A stretch of 64,000 bases of DNA from Verrucomicrobiia bacterium (lineage in GTDB: Bacteria > Verrucomicrobiota > Verrucomicrobiia > JABWAM01): assembly GCA_028687435.1 (NCBI GenBank), contig JAQUAF010000011.1, forward strand, positions 1 through 64,000, in the 5' to 3' direction. This document shows, in pieces, positions 27,026 through 34,792 of this stretch; position 1 is the first letter of the stretch; each line of letters opens with the position of its first letter. The translations under genes and the position numbers were made by a program. The notes under the pieces were generated by a model that saw only the letters and a program-made list of their open reading frames with translations, did no database searches and had not been told where the DNA came from.

Positions 27026-27246
27026 TTCCATCAGAACGGAATGGTCCCAGATTGGGCAAATGTTAGCGGCGTTGGGCAGGACGCCCTCGTTCCCAGGAAA
27101 GGATCTCAATTAGGTTGACGCGAATGGGCAAGGCGGGACTTGAATTTAGTCGTTTTTTTCTCAGGGGAACCGTCTATACTGTTCCCGGCATTGTTCCCTG
27201 GCGGCGTGTTTTTTTGAATGTAAATCGAAGTGAATTGCCACGCCCG

Positions 27247-27269
27247 CCGGGGTGCGGTAGCCTGCCCGG
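27247..27269 (+). promoter_or_regulatory. ops-like element in a hairpin loop upstream of NusG-like gene
   Basis: Positions 27253-27263 read TGCGGTAGCCT, matching the enterobacterial ops consensus GGCGGTAGYNT at 10 of 11 positions. It lies in the loop of a hairpin with CCGGG (27247-27251) and CCCGG (27265-27269) arms, 16 bases before the ATG of a NusG/RfaH-like gene that heads a polysaccharide operon. In E. coli, ops recruits RfaH to paused RNA polymerase. Function here is inferred from sequence and place. Confidence 0.4.
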
Positions 27270-27285
27270 ACCTTTTGAATAAAAA

Positions 27286-27840
27286 ATGATGAAACCCATC
27301 GATTACGCCGCGCTCCAGTGGTATTGCGTCCACACCAAGCCTTCGCATGAGGCCGCAGTGGCGGAATCCTTGCGCCGGCTGGCGCCCGGGGTGCGCGAAA
27401 ACGTGGGTGAAATCGAGGTTTATTTCCCGCGCATCCGGGCGAAAATGCCCGTGGGCGGCGCCCTGCGCATGGTTTCGCGCCCCTTGTTCCCGCGCTATCT
27501 TTTCGCCCGTTTTGCCTTGCCGCAGGCCGGGCGTTTTGTGGCCAGCCGCCTGAATGTGCTTCGTCTGGTCCAGTTCGGCGAACATCCCGCCGTGGTGCCG
27601 GCGGAAATGGTGGAGGAATTGCGGAGCCTGGGGGATGCCGGGGACGCCGAGGTGCTCGACCCGACCCTCGATCTTCGGCCCGGCCAGCGGGTGGTCATCC
27701 AGGGCGGCCCCTTCAAGGGAATGGAGGCGGAATTGGTGTGTCACTTGAGCGACAGCAAGCGGGTGTCCCTGTTGCTCGATCATCTGCAGATCCAGGCCAG
27801 CATGATTGTGGACCGTTCCCTGCTCAAACCGGTTTATTGA
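27286..27840 (+). CDS. NusG/RfaH-family transcription antiterminator
   Basis: A 184-residue NusG paralogue: an NGN domain (about 9-110; WYCVHTKPSHEAAVAESL, YFPRIRAK, PLFPRYLFARF) and a C-terminal KOW motif (LRPGQRVVIQGGPFKGMEAEL, about 130-150). Specialised paralogues such as RfaH, UpxY and LoaP sit at the head of long polysaccharide or secondary-metabolite operons and let RNA polymerase read through them. Being the first gene of a cluster of some 30 kb, this is almost certainly such a regulator. Its stop is followed directly by the next ATG without spacer. Confidence 0.88.
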   Translation: MMKPIDYAALQWYCVHTKPSHEAAVAESLRRLAPGVRENVGEIEVYFPRIRAKMPVGGALRMVSRPLFPRYLFARFALPQAGRFVASRLNVLRLVQFGEHPAVVPAEMVEELRSLGDAGDAEVLDPTLDLRPGQRVVIQGGPFKGMEAELVCHLSDSKRVSLLLDHLQIQASMIVDRSLLKPVY

Positions 27841-28794
27841 ATGAAAGCGCTTATCACAGGCGGGGCGGGATTCATCGGAAGCCATCTGGCGGATGCGCTG
27901 CTGCGGCAGGGGCATCAGGTGACGGCGCTGGACAGCCTGCTTTTCGGCAACAAACTCGGCCAGGACGCCCGCCGCGCGGTGAAATTGATCGAGGGCGATG
28001 TGCGCGACCGGACCGTGGTTGCCCGGGCGGTCGAAGGATGCGAAATGATTTATCATTTTGCCGCCGTGGTCGGGGTGGAGGTGGTGATGAAACAACCGGT
28101 CATGACCATGGAAACCGAGGCCATGGGATTGCGCAATGTCACGGAGGCCGCCTTGGAAGCCGGGGTGAGGCGGATCGTTTATGCCTCCAGCAGCGATGTC
28201 TATGGCGGCATGAACGGAGGCGAAAGCATGGATGAGATCCAATCCGTGGCGCCCGTGTCCAGCTATGCCGTGGCCAAACGGTTCAATGAAATTTACCTGG
28301 CGTCGCTGGGGCAGGAAAGGGGGTTGGAGGCAGCTTCGATCCGCTACTTCAATGTGTATGGACCGAGGCAGGACGAACGCATGGTGGTGCCCCGTTTCTT
28401 CCGCCAGGCCATGGCGGGCGAACCGGTGCGGGTTTTTAGCGATGGGGCGCAAACAAGGGATTTCACCTACGTGGACGACGCCGTGGCCGCCACGCTTTTG
28501 GTTGCGGAGAAATTTCGCGGCTGCCCCATTGTCAACGTTGCCACGGGTGTGGAACGCCCCATCCGTGACGTGGCCGGGGAGATCATCGCCTGTTGCGGAT
28601 CGCCCTCGAAGGTGGCTTTTGCCGCCCCCGCCAGCGGACGCAAGCCTTTCGAGGTGGCCCGGCGCGTGGGATCGTGCGCACGGCTCAGGGAAATGACCGG
28701 CTTCACCGCCGCCGTGGAATTGCGCCAGGGCCTGGACAGGACCCTGGCGGCGTTGCGCGGAACGGATGGGACTGGAGACAAGGCGAAGGCGTAA
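27841..28794 (+). CDS. NAD-dependent nucleotide-sugar epimerase/dehydratase (SDR)
   Basis: A 317-residue extended SDR enzyme. The Rossmann NAD-binding loop is TGGAGFIGSH (6-15), and the catalytic pair is Y142-K146 in SSYAVAKR with upstream SSSDVYG. RYFNVYGPRQ is the substrate-loop signature of UDP-glucose 4-epimerase/dTDP-glucose dehydratase relatives. It would supply an activated sugar for the glycan made by the cluster; the exact reaction (4-epimerase, dehydratase or other) cannot be decided. It starts immediately after the antiterminator stop. Confidence 0.92.
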   Translation: MKALITGGAGFIGSHLADALLRQGHQVTALDSLLFGNKLGQDARRAVKLIEGDVRDRTVVARAVEGCEMIYHFAAVVGVEVVMKQPVMTMETEAMGLRNVTEAALEAGVRRIVYASSSDVYGGMNGGESMDEIQSVAPVSSYAVAKRFNEIYLASLGQERGLEAASIRYFNVYGPRQDERMVVPRFFRQAMAGEPVRVFSDGAQTRDFTYVDDAVAATLLVAEKFRGCPIVNVATGVERPIRDVAGEIIACCGSPSKVAFAAPASGRKPFEVARRVGSCARLREMTGFTAAVELRQGLDRTLAALRGTDGTGDKAKA

Positions 28795-28795
28795 T

Positions 28796-29641
28796 ATGGG
28801 AACCAGGGTTGAGGATCTGGAGATCACCGAAATTCATGCTAATGCGCATGAAAGCCTGCGGCATGTGTTGATCGACCTGTGGCGCTACCGGGAATTGTTC
28901 CTCGCGTTTGTGGTGCGCGACCTCAAGGTGCGCTACAAACAGACGTTGCTGGGGGTGGCCTGGGTGATTATTGTCCCCCTGCTCATGAGCGGCGTCATCA
29001 CGGTCATCATGAGCAAGGTGGGGCAGAATCATCAGGTCAAACAGGATTTGCCCGGCATGCTTTTTTATCTGGCGGCTTTTGTGCCATGGCAATGTTTCGC
29101 CAGCGGTCTCAGCCAGGCCGCTTCGTGTCTTGAGTCCAGTTCAGGCTTGATCAGCAAGATTTATTTCCCCCGCATCATCGTGCCGCTTTCCGTGCTTTGT
29201 GCCACGGTCATCGACTTTTTGATCGGCTGGACGTTTTTCAATGTTCTTGCGGCTTTCCTGGGATACTGGACTTGGAAATTTTTGGTTTTCACGCCGGTCC
29301 TGTTGTCGCTCCAACTGGCGACCGCGCTTGGGGCGGGGGTGGTCCTGGCGGCGTTGAATGCCCAGTTTCGCGACATCCGCTATGTGGTGCCGTTTCTCAC
29401 CCAGTTCGGCATGTTTCTCACGCCCGTTCTTTACACCGCCACCATGGTGCCGAAATGGTTGATATGGGGGGTGTGGATCAATCCCATGGCGGGAGTCATC
29501 GAGGCCTATCGCGCCCTTCTGATCAACGATTATGTGCCTTACCGAATGCTTGCCGCCAATACGGTTACAGCCATGATTCTTTTGTTGTTTGGCATCTGGT
29601 TTTTCCAAAGAAGGGTTCAGCGAATCATTGATTTCCTCTGA
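28796..29641 (+). CDS. polysaccharide ABC exporter permease (Wzm/KpsM/TagG type)
   Basis: A 281-residue ABC-2 type permease with about six membrane spans. RDLKVRYKQTLLGVAWVIIVPLL and the C-terminal NPMAGVIEAYRALL are typical of Wzm/TagG/RfbA permeases that export lipid-linked polysaccharide across the inner membrane. ATG 28796 is one base after the previous TAA; an upstream ATG at 28766 would overlap the epimerase. It is paired with the ATPase gene that follows. Confidence 0.93.
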   Translation: MGTRVEDLEITEIHANAHESLRHVLIDLWRYRELFLAFVVRDLKVRYKQTLLGVAWVIIVPLLMSGVITVIMSKVGQNHQVKQDLPGMLFYLAAFVPWQCFASGLSQAASCLESSSGLISKIYFPRIIVPLSVLCATVIDFLIGWTFFNVLAAFLGYWTWKFLVFTPVLLSLQLATALGAGVVLAALNAQFRDIRYVVPFLTQFGMFLTPVLYTATMVPKWLIWGVWINPMAGVIEAYRALLINDYVPYRMLAANTVTAMILLLFGIWFFQRRVQRIIDFL

Positions 29642-29642
29642 T

Positions 29643-30893
29643 ATGTCCTGGTCCATTCAAGCGGAACACATCGGCAAACGGTATCGGCGCGGGGAAATGC
29701 AGGCCTTGTCGAACAACTTTCGCGCGGTTCTTATGGGGAGCCTCAAGGGATTTTGGCCGCGTTGGCTGGGGGGAAGCTCAAAGCCTGCGTGCCGCGAGAA
29801 CTTTTATGCGCTTAAAGACATCGGCTTTGAAATCGGACAGGGCGAATTGGTTGGCATTGTGGGCCGGAACGGAGCGGGAAAATCCACTTTGTTAAAAATT
29901 TTCTCCCGCATTACCCCGCCGTCGGAGGGAATCTTTCGGTTTCGCGGACGGCTGGCCAGTCTTCTAGAGGTCGGGGCGGGTTTTCATGATCAACTGACCG
30001 GCCGGGAAAACATTTTCCTCAACGGCTCCATTCTGGGGCTTTCGCGCGAGGAAATTTTCCGGAAGTTCGACGCCATCGTGGCCTTTGCGGGTGTGGAGGC
30101 GTTTCTGGACACCCCCGTGCGTTTCTATTCGAGCGGCATGTACATGAGGCTGGCTTTTGCCGTGGCTGCCCATCTTGAGTCCGACATCCTTCTGGTCGAT
30201 GAAGTGCTGGCGGTGGGTGACGCCGAATTCCAAAAACGTTGCACGGAGCGAATGGGAGAGGTCACCAAGGGGGGGAGAACAATTCTCTTTGTCAGCCATA
30301 ACATGGGTGCCATTACGCGTTTTTGCCGCCGTGTCATCTGGCTCGATGCCGGACGCATCGTCATGGAAGGGCCGGCCCAGGAGATTGTCCACCGGTATTT
30401 GTCCAGCAACATGAAGGTGGCCCGCTCGTGGGTCCGGCCGGATGGAATGGCTGAACGCGAGGTGGTGATCCGGGAAGTGCGGCTGGCCGGCGAAAGATCG
30501 TTGCCCACCGGGATGTTCGGAGGCGATGAGGATGTCAGGGTGGAGATTGATTATGAGGTGAAATGTTTTGTGCCGGCCTGCCAATTGGCCGTGAGATTGG
30601 CGGATTCCGACGGGGTTCCGGTCTTGACGACCGCCGACACCGATGCGGAGCCGGGCGGCATGGCGGCAAGGAAGGCGGGCCGGTACAGGGCGCGGTTCGT
30701 CATTCCCAAACGTTTTTTGCCCCCGGATACCTATTCGATTCTCGTGGCCGCGCATGTGCCCTATCAATGTCTTTTCGATCAAGTCGAGAACGCCTTGTTT
30801 TTCGAGGTCGGAGAGGCGGGTTCGTTGGTGGCCCTCGATGGACGGTTGGGCGCCGTTGCCCCGTTGCTGTCTTGGACCACCGAGGGCGTCTGA
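29643..30893 (+). CDS. polysaccharide ABC exporter ATPase with Wzt-like C-terminal domain
   Basis: A 416-residue ATPase. Walker A is GRNGAGKS (74-81), the signature is YSSGMYMRLA (162-171), and Walker B DILLVDE is at 181-187, followed by VLAVGDAEFQKRC typical of the Wzt/TagH subfamily. The extra region after about 250 has the size and beta-rich look of the Wzt C-terminal carbohydrate-binding domain, which in O-antigen systems recognises the terminal, often methylated, sugar of the finished chain. Start ATG 29643 lies 1 base after the permease stop. Confidence 0.93.
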   Translation: MSWSIQAEHIGKRYRRGEMQALSNNFRAVLMGSLKGFWPRWLGGSSKPACRENFYALKDIGFEIGQGELVGIVGRNGAGKSTLLKIFSRITPPSEGIFRFRGRLASLLEVGAGFHDQLTGRENIFLNGSILGLSREEIFRKFDAIVAFAGVEAFLDTPVRFYSSGMYMRLAFAVAAHLESDILLVDEVLAVGDAEFQKRCTERMGEVTKGGRTILFVSHNMGAITRFCRRVIWLDAGRIVMEGPAQEIVHRYLSSNMKVARSWVRPDGMAEREVVIREVRLAGERSLPTGMFGGDEDVRVEIDYEVKCFVPACQLAVRLADSDGVPVLTTADTDAEPGGMAARKAGRYRARFVIPKRFLPPDTYSILVAAHVPYQCLFDQVENALFFEVGEAGSLVALDGRLGAVAPLLSWTTEGV

Positions 30894-30897
30894 TTTT

Positions 30898-31728
30898 ATG
30901 TTGCGCCGGCTGATAAAAAAATGCGTGAGGGAATGGGCGAAATGGCGGTTTCGTTGTTTTCCCCGCTCGGTTCGCGCCAGATGTTGGTGCGGGGGCGATC
31001 TGCGGCCTTTTCCCCGGCAACCGATCTATGGCATCTGCCGGGAATGCGGGACGTATGTGAATCGCCAGCCGCTTGCCATCGAGAGTTTGCGGCGGCTTTA
31101 TTCTTTCGATTTGTACTGGCACGCGCGGCAACGTTTGAAGGGGCATCCGGTCATTGAACAGCGGGCGGCTCATGACCGGGGGGATGGAAGGGTGGATTTT
31201 TGGATCGGATTGATAAAAGAACATGGACCGTCTTCCGGCCAGGTGGTGGAGGTGGGGTGCGGCAGCGGGGTGTTGCTGGCTGAACTCAAGCGGATGGGGT
31301 ATTCCTGCTGCGGAGTGGAACCCGACCGGAAAACCGCGGAATGGGTGGCGGACAGCGCGGGGGTGGAGATGGTGAGCGGTTTGTTTCCCGATGCGCCGGC
31401 GCCCCGTTGCGATTTGTTTCTGGCCATGGACGTCATGGAACACTCGATCGATCCTTTGGCTTTCATGAGAAAGGCTGCGCAATTGCTGAGGCAGGGCGGG
31501 GTGGCGGTCATCCAAACCCCCATTCATCGCGATGGCGATGATCCTCCGTTTGGCGACCGTTTCAACGATGCATTCGATCCCACGGAGCACAATTTCATTT
31601 TTACCGACCAAGCCATGCGACGGCTGGCCGAACTGGCGGGCTTGCGGGTGATTGATGCCGGCAGGCGCCTGGCCGCGCACCATGAAATATGCGTCTTCAA
31701 GGCGGATCTCAAAAAGGTGGACAATTGA
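30898..31728 (+). CDS. SAM-dependent methyltransferase with N-terminal zinc-binding motif
   Basis: A 276-residue class I methyltransferase. The N-terminus has a C-x-C..C-x2-C arrangement (C29, C31, C47, C50), as in sugar C- and O-methyltransferases of the Methyltransf_13/23 type. The SAM loop is VVEVGCGSGVLLAEL, followed by GVEPDRKTAEW and AMDVMEHSIDP. With a Wzt-type exporter upstream, chain-terminal methylation is an attractive role but is inference. It begins four bases after the ATPase gene. Confidence 0.85.
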   Translation: MLRRLIKKCVREWAKWRFRCFPRSVRARCWCGGDLRPFPRQPIYGICRECGTYVNRQPLAIESLRRLYSFDLYWHARQRLKGHPVIEQRAAHDRGDGRVDFWIGLIKEHGPSSGQVVEVGCGSGVLLAELKRMGYSCCGVEPDRKTAEWVADSAGVEMVSGLFPDAPAPRCDLFLAMDVMEHSIDPLAFMRKAAQLLRQGGVAVIQTPIHRDGDDPPFGDRFNDAFDPTEHNFIFTDQAMRRLAELAGLRVIDAGRRLAAHHEICVFKADLKKVDN

Positions 31729-32948
31729 AAAAACTTCTGGCGGCGGTTTACAGCGCGTTGTTTTCGAGCGGCGTGACACGGGCGTTTTTTGAGGCGTTTT
31801 TCCATCTGATGGGGAGACGCGGGGAGATGGATCTTTGCCGGGCCAGGCGGATTTTGGTGGTGCGGCTGGATGAGATCGGCGACGTGGCGCTGACCGTTCC
31901 GTTTTTGCGCCGCCTGCGCAGTCAGTGCGCCGATGCCCGCATCACGCTGGTGGTGAATTCGAAGACGCGGAATCTGGTGGAAAACTGTCCGTATGTGGAT
32001 GGGGTTCTGGCGTTCGATCCTCCGCAAACAGGCGGATTGTTCAAGGCGAGGCGCCTGGGGCGGGCCATTGGGTTTGCCTCATTGAAACTGTGGCGGTTGA
32101 ATTGCGATGCCGCTTTCGTTCCTCGCAGGGGAACGGATGTTTATTATGGCGCAAAATGCCTGGCGTTTCTCAGCGGCGCCCGGCATCGCCTGGCCTTGCG
32201 TTGGGACTGCCTCAAGGCGGGGGAGGAACTTGACGCCGAAGGCGGGTCGTGGATGACGCAGATGTTCGAGGCGCCGATCGAATGTCATGAGGCGGAGGCG
32301 CCGATGGCGCTGTTTGCCCCGTGGACAAAGGATGGAAAATGCCCGGAAGCGGAAGGCTTGGAATTGTGGCCTTCGCCGGATGATGATCGGACGGTCCGGT
32401 CGCTGCTCTCGTCGGGCGGGTTTTCTCCGGAAAAGGGGTGGATCGCTCTTGGGGTGGGAGCGGCCAGGGCTTTTCGCCGGTGGCCGGAGGAAAATTTCAT
32501 CGAGATCGCGCGATTTTTGACGTCGGAACGGCATGGAGTGGTGGTCGTGGGCGGCCCGATGGAATCGGCATTGGGGGATCGCCTGGTTCGTGAAGTGGGA
32601 AAAGGCGCGTTGAATGCCGCCGGGCGCACGACTTTGAGCCAGTTGGCCGCTCTCATGTGTCATTGCCGCTTGTATGCGGGCAACGACAGCGGGCCCATGC
32701 ACATTGCCGCAGCCATGGGAATCCCCGTGGTGGAAATCAGTTCCCATGCGCGTTCCGCAAATCCTTTCCATGCCTGCTCCCCCTCGCGGTTCGGACCGTG
32801 GCGGACGCCTCATCGCGCGCTCCGGCCGGACGGCTTGTTGCCGCCTTGCCGGAACGCTTGCGCCGAAGGGGAACCCCATTGCATACGGCAGATCGGCCTG
32901 GCGGAAGTGAGGACGGCGATTGCTGAATTGACGGGGGAACGGGTGTGA
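31725..32948 (+). CDS. glycosyltransferase family 9 (heptosyltransferase-like)
   Basis: A 407-residue GT-B enzyme similar to ADP-heptose:LPS heptosyltransferases. RILVVRLDEIGDVALTVPFLRRLR is the family N-terminal signature, and YAGNDSGPMHIAAAMGIPVVEI is the donor-binding motif of GT9. The start is taken as TTG 31725, which overlaps the previous stop (TTGA) with AAGGTGG just upstream; the first in-frame ATG in this part would remove the N-terminal helix. Adds a sugar to a lipid-linked acceptor on the cytoplasmic face. Confidence 0.87.
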   Translation: MKKLLAAVYSALFSSGVTRAFFEAFFHLMGRRGEMDLCRARRILVVRLDEIGDVALTVPFLRRLRSQCADARITLVVNSKTRNLVENCPYVDGVLAFDPPQTGGLFKARRLGRAIGFASLKLWRLNCDAAFVPRRGTDVYYGAKCLAFLSGARHRLALRWDCLKAGEELDAEGGSWMTQMFEAPIECHEAEAPMALFAPWTKDGKCPEAEGLELWPSPDDDRTVRSLLSSGGFSPEKGWIALGVGAARAFRRWPEENFIEIARFLTSERHGVVVVGGPMESALGDRLVREVGKGALNAAGRTTLSQLAALMCHCRLYAGNDSGPMHIAAAMGIPVVEISSHARSANPFHACSPSRFGPWRTPHRALRPDGLLPPCRNACAEGEPHCIRQIGLAEVRTAIAELTGERV

Positions 32949-32960
32949 TTTGAGACTTTT

Positions 32961-33884
32961 ATGGATTCCGAGCCAATCTTGACTGTGGTGTCTGTGCCCA
33001 AACCGTTTGCCGGCCGGATGAATCTCATCCAACGCAACGCCCTGGCGACATGGAAAATGCCGGGGCCATCGGTTGAAATCATCCTTTGCGGCGACGAACG
33101 GGGGACCGCCGAAACAGCGGCTGAGTTTGGAGTCGCGCATTGTCCATTGGCGCGGCGCAATGAATTTGGAACGCCTTATTTGAGGGATGCCTTTGCCGCG
33201 GGACGGGAGCGCGGGAGGGGAAGATTGATGTGCTATATCAACGCCGATATTCTTGTGACCGGCGCTTTTTTTGAGGCGGTATGCGGGATTGAGCGGCAGG
33301 CGGAACGTTTCCTGGTCGTCGGCGAATGCATGAATCTCGATCTTCCCGAAGACTGGAGGGTGGCCGGCGGCGGATGGGAAAAGGAGGCCCGCCAGTTGGT
33401 TGCGGAAAGAGGGGTGAGGCGCGGCGTCCAATCCCTTGATTTTTTTGTCTTCGAAAAGGATTTTTACATGGATTTGCCCGATTTCCTGCTGGGGAGATAC
33501 TGGTTTGACAACTGGCTGGTGTGGAACGCCCGCAAGTCCGGCGCAACGGTTGTGGATCTTTCCGCCTCGGTCCTGATGATCCATCAAAATCACAATTATT
33601 CCCATGTCGCCGGAGGTTTCGCGGGCGGACAGTTTCAGGAGGAGAACAGGCGGAATTGGGCCGCGGCGGGAAAGGGGTTCCGTGTTTATACGACCCAGGA
33701 GGCCACCCACCGGTGGCTCGATGGCATCCTGGCGCCGCAACTGGGGGGAAGGCTTTTGTTGGGTTATTATCGCCGCCGCATGGAACGTTTTTTTGCAAGG
33801 GTCAAACATTATTCCCAGAGAATCGTCTTTTACAGCCGCAACCCCCGCGCGGTGATCAACAAGATAAGATATGGACATCCATGA
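32961..33884 (+). CDS. putative GT-A-like glycosyltransferase
   Basis: A 307-residue soluble protein. SVEIILCGDERGTAETAAEFGV, RNEFGTPYLRDAF and YINADILV (N94-A95-D96, in the place of a DxD metal motif) suggest a GT-A fold, and DFFVFEK, WFDNWLVWNARK and MIHQNHNYSHV match a poorly characterised family common in polysaccharide clusters. It begins 12 bases after the GT9 gene. Donor and acceptor are unknown. Confidence 0.7.
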   Translation: MDSEPILTVVSVPKPFAGRMNLIQRNALATWKMPGPSVEIILCGDERGTAETAAEFGVAHCPLARRNEFGTPYLRDAFAAGRERGRGRLMCYINADILVTGAFFEAVCGIERQAERFLVVGECMNLDLPEDWRVAGGGWEKEARQLVAERGVRRGVQSLDFFVFEKDFYMDLPDFLLGRYWFDNWLVWNARKSGATVVDLSASVLMIHQNHNYSHVAGGFAGGQFQEENRRNWAAAGKGFRVYTTQEATHRWLDGILAPQLGGRLLLGYYRRRMERFFARVKHYSQRIVFYSRNPRAVINKIRYGHP

Positions 33885-34025
33885 CGAATCGAAAACGGGG
33901 GTCAACTCTCAACACTTAACATTTTCAGGAACAATAAAACGCAGCTTTTTCTATAGGTGATGAGAATGGCAAAGCCGTGCTGATCAAGGCTTGTTTTTCT
34001 TGGCATCATGTTTTATGTTTGAGGT

Positions 34026-34217
34026 ATGAGCCTTGCGAAAATCATGCAAGAGGTTGAAGACATGCCGGGCGAACAACGCTGGGAATTGCTTGGACGCCTT
34101 CAACAATTGACGGAGCAGGACATTCCGGAGTCATTACGCCAGGGGATGGCTGAAGCGCAGCGCGGCGAGCTTTGTGATCTGGATGAAATCCTTTCCAAGC
34201 CGCCCCCCGATTTGTGA
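34026..34217 (+). CDS. putative antitoxin of a RelE/ParE-type module
   Basis: A 63-residue, mostly helical acidic protein beginning MSLAKIMQEVEDMPGEQRWELL. Its position directly before and overlapping (GTGA) a RelE/ParE-fold toxin gene, and its small size, identify it as the likely antitoxin. GAGG lies just upstream of the ATG. The family is not recognised more precisely. Confidence 0.7.
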   Translation: MSLAKIMQEVEDMPGEQRWELLGRLQQLTEQDIPESLRQGMAEAQRGELCDLDEILSKPPPDL

Positions 34218-34486
34218 ATTGGCGTTTCAAGGGTACGCCCACCTTTTGGAAGTCCCTTTACCGGTTGCCGTTGCAACAACAGGAAACCGCCCGTCGTGTT
34301 TTTCAAATTTTCAAGATCAATCCTTTTGATCCGCGTCTGCACACGCACAAAATCCATCATCTTTCCGCGCATTATGGACGGACGATCCATGCGGTGAGAG
34401 TTGAAGGCGATTTGCGCGTTATTTTCTACTTGGAAGGAAATGCGGTGATCACGGTCGATATTGGAACCCACGCAATTTATCGTTGA
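34214..34486 (+). CDS. RelE/ParE-superfamily toxin
   Basis: A 90-residue basic protein. TFWKSLYRLPLQQQETARRVF and the C-terminal VRVEGDLRVIFYLEGNAVITVDIGTH fit the RelE/ParE fold (YoeB/YafQ-like), whose members cleave mRNA at the ribosome or poison gyrase. The start is GTG 34214, overlapping the antitoxin stop. Toxin-antitoxin pairs inside a polysaccharide cluster often mark a mobile or recently exchanged segment. Confidence 0.8.
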   Translation: MNWRFKGTPTFWKSLYRLPLQQQETARRVFQIFKINPFDPRLHTHKIHHLSAHYGRTIHAVRVEGDLRVIFYLEGNAVITVDIGTHAIYR

Positions 34487-34540
34487 ATCGGGCGGCATAT
34501 CAACATCAAGGATTTCGTGGTGAATGCGGGGGTGACGGCG

Positions 34541-34569
34541 ACGGCCCGCCCTCCATTTGCCGCGAAATG
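34541..34569. repeat. partial type-A palindrome (left arm only)
   Basis: GGCCCGCCCTCCATTTGCCG-like sequence followed by CGAAATGA matches the left arm and loop of the family at 12027-12092 and 53103; the right arm is missing. It abuts the HicA-like remnant. Confidence 0.65.
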
Positions 34570-34742
34570 AGGTCTGGAATTGGAAGGTCGTGTGCCGGGA
34601 CTGGGGTTATCGGCAGGTGTATCAAGAGGGGAGTTCTGTCATTTTGAAGACCGAGGAGCCATTCCGCCAGCGGATACCGATTCCGGCGCATCGTTGCTTG
34701 CGTATTGGCACACTCAATGCCATCTTGCTTGGATTTGAATGA
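34557..34742 (+). pseudogene. HicA-like toxin remnant with 5' end replaced by a repeat
   Basis: A 61-residue open frame whose latter part, YRQVYQEGSSVILKTEE then RQRIPIPAHRCLRIGTLNAIL, matches the HicA mRNA interferase core (double-stranded-RNA-binding-like fold with the GSH/GSS..P..H pattern; the usual catalytic His after Gly-Ser is Ser here). The frame can only start at a TTG inside a fragment of the type-A palindrome (34541-34569), so the natural 5' end is lost. No HicB follows. A decayed module is the best reading. Confidence 0.55.
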
Positions 34743-34792
34743 AGCGTTTTTGTCCGAAAAGGGCGTCTCATTATTTTCTAAATCATCAAAAA

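Larger units (their letters stand above)
26748..27285. promoter_or_regulatory. 538-bp divergent regulatory region
   Basis: This gap separates the minus-strand DegT gene from the polysaccharide cluster and must contain promoters for both. It holds a type-A palindrome (26959-27025), a TATACT at 27175-27180 that could be a -10 box (no good -35 at normal spacing), and an ops-like hairpin at 27247-27269. No gene is supported inside it. Confidence 0.5.

Noticed and set aside
27140-27180. TTGAAT...TATACT as a sigma-70 promoter for the glycan cluster
   Set aside because: The spacing between the two boxes is about 29 bases, far from the usual 16-18; only the -10-like box is mentioned.
27106-28827. 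573-codon minus-strand open frame
   Set aside because: Antisense of the NusG-like and epimerase genes, which have clear family motifs.
32079-33905. 608-codon minus-strand open frame
   Set aside because: Antisense of the GT9 and GT-A-like genes; composition typical of a shadow frame in GC-rich DNA.
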